A DNA stretch of 64,000 bases from Bacteroidota bacterium (GTDB lineage: Bacteria > Bacteroidota > Bacteroidia > Cytophagales > Cytophagaceae), in contig JAEYZG010000024.1 of the NCBI GenBank assembly GCA_023428135.1, positions 1-64,000 of the forward strand. Reading direction: 5' to 3'. Shown piece after piece: positions 62,388-64,000 of the stretch; positions within the stretch are counted from its first letter, which is position 1; every line of letters starts with the position of its first letter. Position numbers and translations under genes: made by a program. The notes under the pieces are model-generated. The model ran no database searches and had not been told where the DNA came from. It saw nothing but the letters and a program-made list of their open reading frames with translations.

Positions 62388-63143
62388 ATGGAGAGAAATT
62401 CCCCGCATAATAAATCAGAATTGCTTTTCGGTATAAGACCGATTATAGAAGCCATCGAAGCAGGTAAAGAAATTGATAAAATTCTTGTTCAGAAGGAGCA
62501 GTCTTCTCCTTTAATGAATGAATTGTTACAGGCTGCATTTCATCATAAAGTACCAGTTCAAAGAGTGCCTGTAGAGAAGCTGAATCGCATAACCAAGAAA
62601 AATCATCAGGGAGCGATTTGCTTTATGTCTTCTATTGTCTATGCTTCTTTGGATAATGTTATTTCTGATTGCTTTCAGTCAGGCACAGTCCCAATGATTT
62701 TGGTGCTGGATAGAATTACTGATGTTAGAAATTTTGGAGCTATTGCAAGAACTGCAGAGTGTATGGGTGTCCATGCTATTGTTATCCCTTCGAAAGGAGC
62801 TGCTCAGATCAACAGTGATGCGGTTAAAACTTCTGCAGGAGCATTGAATCACATTCCTGTCTGCAGAGAGGAAAGTCTTATTAAAACCATAAAATACCTA
62901 AAAGAAAGTGGACTGTCTGTAATAGCATGTACTGAGAAGGCACAGAAGACAATTGCCCAGGCGGCATATAATGATCCTGTTGCAATTGTGATGGGCTCAG
63001 AAGAAGATGGTATTTCTGATGAAATCATTAAAAAAGCAGATGAAATTGTAAGAATACCAATGGTTGGAAAAATAGGGTCTCTAAACGTATCGGTGGCGGC
63101 AGGGATGATATTGTATGAAGCCGTTCGTCAAAGAGGAGTTTAG
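62388..63143 (+). CDS. rlmB: 23S rRNA (guanosine-2'-O-)-methyltransferase RlmB
   Basis: A 251-aa SpoU/TrmH-family enzyme that methylates 23S rRNA G2251. ATG at 62388 gives the usual start, just before SELLFGIRPIIEAIEAG. The substrate-binding N-terminal domain (about 1-85) precedes the knotted domain with LDRITDVRNFGAIARTAECM (about 103-122), VMGSEEDGIS and IPMVGKIGSLNVSVAAGMIL (SAM knot). Length and motifs are complete. Confidence 0.93.
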   Translation: MERNSPHNKSELLFGIRPIIEAIEAGKEIDKILVQKEQSSPLMNELLQAAFHHKVPVQRVPVEKLNRITKKNHQGAICFMSSIVYASLDNVISDCFQSGTVPMILVLDRITDVRNFGAIARTAECMGVHAIVIPSKGAAQINSDAVKTSAGALNHIPVCREESLIKTIKYLKESGLSVIACTEKAQKTIAQAAYNDPVAIVMGSEEDGISDEIIKKADEIVRIPMVGKIGSLNVSVAAGMILYEAVRQRGV

Positions 63144-63157
63144 GACTGTAAAAAAAG

Positions 63158-63184
63158 AAAGCCCCGACCTTCGGGGCTTTTATA
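63158..63184. terminator. Bidirectional terminator (AAAGCCCCGA type)
   Basis: AAAGCCCCGA, CCT, TCGGGGCTTT, then TTATA. A preceding A6 serves the minus strand. It ends one base before the stop of the convergent guanylyltransferase gene and is the same hairpin as at 56126-56148. Confidence 0.82.
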
Positions 63185-64000
63185 TTAAATGAACCTTGCG
63201 TCTTTCTTGTTCTTTGTATCTGAAACAAAATCTTTAACTCTTTGCTCATGATCTTTTTTGCAAATCATAAGAACATCGTTAAATTCTGCAATGATAAAGT
63301 CTTCAAGGCCTTCTACCACTACTAATTTTTCTTTTGGTACTTTAACGATACAGTTTTTAACATCATAAAGCATTGTATTGCCTTCTATCACATTGCTGTT
63401 CTCATCTTTATTGGATAGTTCATACAATGACTTCCAGGTACCAAGATCACTCCAGCCAAAGTCGCTTAGCATTACAAATACTTCTTCTGCTTTCTCCATG
63501 ATACCAATATCTATAGAGACATTCTTACATTGAGAATAAGCTGTGCTAATAAAGGTTTCTTCTTCATTAGACCAATATTTACCAGTGCCTTCTTCAAAAA
63601 TTTCAGCCATTTCAGGCAAGTGTTTCTGGAAGTTCTTTATGATAGCATTTGCATTCCAGATGAATATACCTGCATTCCATACAAAGTCACCACTTTCCAG
63701 AAACTTCTGGGCTAGCTCTAGCTGTGGTTTTTCTGTGAACGTTTTTACTTTTTTTATTCTCTCTGGATTATCTTCAAAATATTGGATGTATCCATATCCC
63801 GTATCAGGCCTGCTTGGTTTAATGCCCAGAGTAATAAGTTTTTCGCTTTTCGCAGCTTCATCCATTGCGATCTTTATGGTAGACTCAAACTCATTTTCTT
63901 TAAGAATAACATGGTCTGAAGGCGCAACTACCATAGTTGCATTAGGATTGCTTTGTTTTATCTTATAACATGCATACGCCACACAAGGAGCAGTATTTCT
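63185..64000 (-). CDS. manC: Mannose-1-phosphate guanylyltransferase, 5' end outside window
   Basis: The frame continues off the right edge, where codons read RNTAPC, the usual NTAPxxA stretch near the start of the nucleotidyl domain; the first ~90 residues are missing. Seen: VVAPSDHVI (substrate Asp), GIKPSRPDTGYGYIQ, FTEKPQLELAQKFLESGDFVWNAGIFIWNA, VSIDIGIMEKA and SDFGWSDLGTW. It makes GDP-mannose from GTP and mannose-1-phosphate. It ends without a phosphomannose-isomerase domain, so it is the short, single-function form. Confidence 0.92.
   Translation of the reverse strand, partial: RNTAPCVAYACYKIKQSNPNATMVVAPSDHVILKENEFESTIKIAMDEAAKSEKLITLGIKPSRPDTGYGYIQYFEDNPERIKKVKTFTEKPQLELAQKFLESGDFVWNAGIFIWNANAIIKNFQKHLPEMAEIFEEGTGKYWSNEEETFISTAYSQCKNVSIDIGIMEKAEEVFVMLSDFGWSDLGTWKSLYELSNKDENSNVIEGNTMLYDVKNCIVKVPKEKLVVVEGLEDFIIAEFNDVLMICKKDHEQRVKDFVSDTKNKKDARFI

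Noticed and set aside
1..64000. CRISPR arrays, tRNA or rRNA genes, intact insertion sequences
   Set aside because: I looked through all intergenic stretches on both strands and saw no regular spacer pattern, cloverleaf-like segment, rRNA motif or transposase. This is by eye; tRNAscan-SE, Infernal and ISfinder would settle it.

Overview
The window is AT-rich chromosomal DNA from a Bacteroidota bacterium, most likely a Cytophagales member (Cytophaga/Sporocytophaga-like). The evidence is proteins with Por/type IX secretion C-terminal tails, DUF2723 and BatD families, SPFH-GYF_2 proteins, TAnnTTTG-type promoter boxes and almost no Shine-Dalgarno sequences. I found no rRNA, tRNA, CRISPR array or intact insertion sequence. 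Most of the window is housekeeping; the accessory part is about 2.2-8.9 kb.

Layout. 0-2.2 kb: end of a membrane protein, a slipin-type SPFH protein and a PepSY membrane protein. 2.2-5.9 kb: gene-poor DNA with hairpin repeats, a coding remnant, a secreted protein with a sorting tail, a small unknown protein and a fused nucleotidyltransferase-HEPN protein. 5.9-8.6 kb: a tight minus-strand operon of four genes that looks like an ABC-three-component (ABC-3C) conflict system: a 57-aa single-span membrane protein (below the usual ORF length cut), a CTD-type effector protein, a middle component and a Rad50/RecN-like DUF2326 ATPase. This is the best candidate for a poorly described system. 9-18 kb: prmC, then a TPP riboswitch and the thiamine operon thiS-thiC-tenI-like-thiD-thiE-thiG-thiH, with a ThiF/MoeB-rhodanese fusion further on. 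18-22.7 kb: guaB, then a partner-switching module (membrane GAF-PP2C phosphatase, STAS protein, anti-sigma-type kinase). 22.8-28.4 kb: three envelope folding genes (PpiC lipoprotein with an OmpA-like insert, small lipoprotein, SurA-like protein) and a MoxR ATPase. 28.4-34.3 kb: minus-strand genes for a secreted propeller-like protein, a 1322-aa SF1 helicase with a decayed nuclease-like tail, and RibD. 34.6-43.4 kb: an SPFH-GYF_2 protein, a zinc-ribbon membrane protein, ABC-F, PheS, SMR exporter, ZIP transporter and a methyltransferase. 43.6-50.5 kb: RuvB, QueG, a 58-aa small protein, BatD-like protein, AroC, a dicarboxylate/glutamate symporter and a NifU-type protein whose promoter carries a dyad. 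50.7-64 kb: Dus, CPBP protease, CdsA, glutamate dehydrogenase, phosphatidylserine decarboxylase, GmhA, ComM/YifB, a cupredoxin with a sorting tail, DUF2723, RlmB and a truncated mannose-1-phosphate guanylyltransferase.

How the parts work together. The thi genes share one riboswitch leader and together cover the pyrimidine branch, the thiazole branch, the proposed tautomer step and coupling. CdsA and Psd belong to one phospholipid route although a dehydrogenase gene lies between them. The PPIase genes overlap or nearly touch and probably serve outer-membrane protein folding. Convergent genes are separated by strong hairpins, several of them bidirectional. Starts were moved downstream of the longest frame for seven genes where signal peptides or family starts argue for it.
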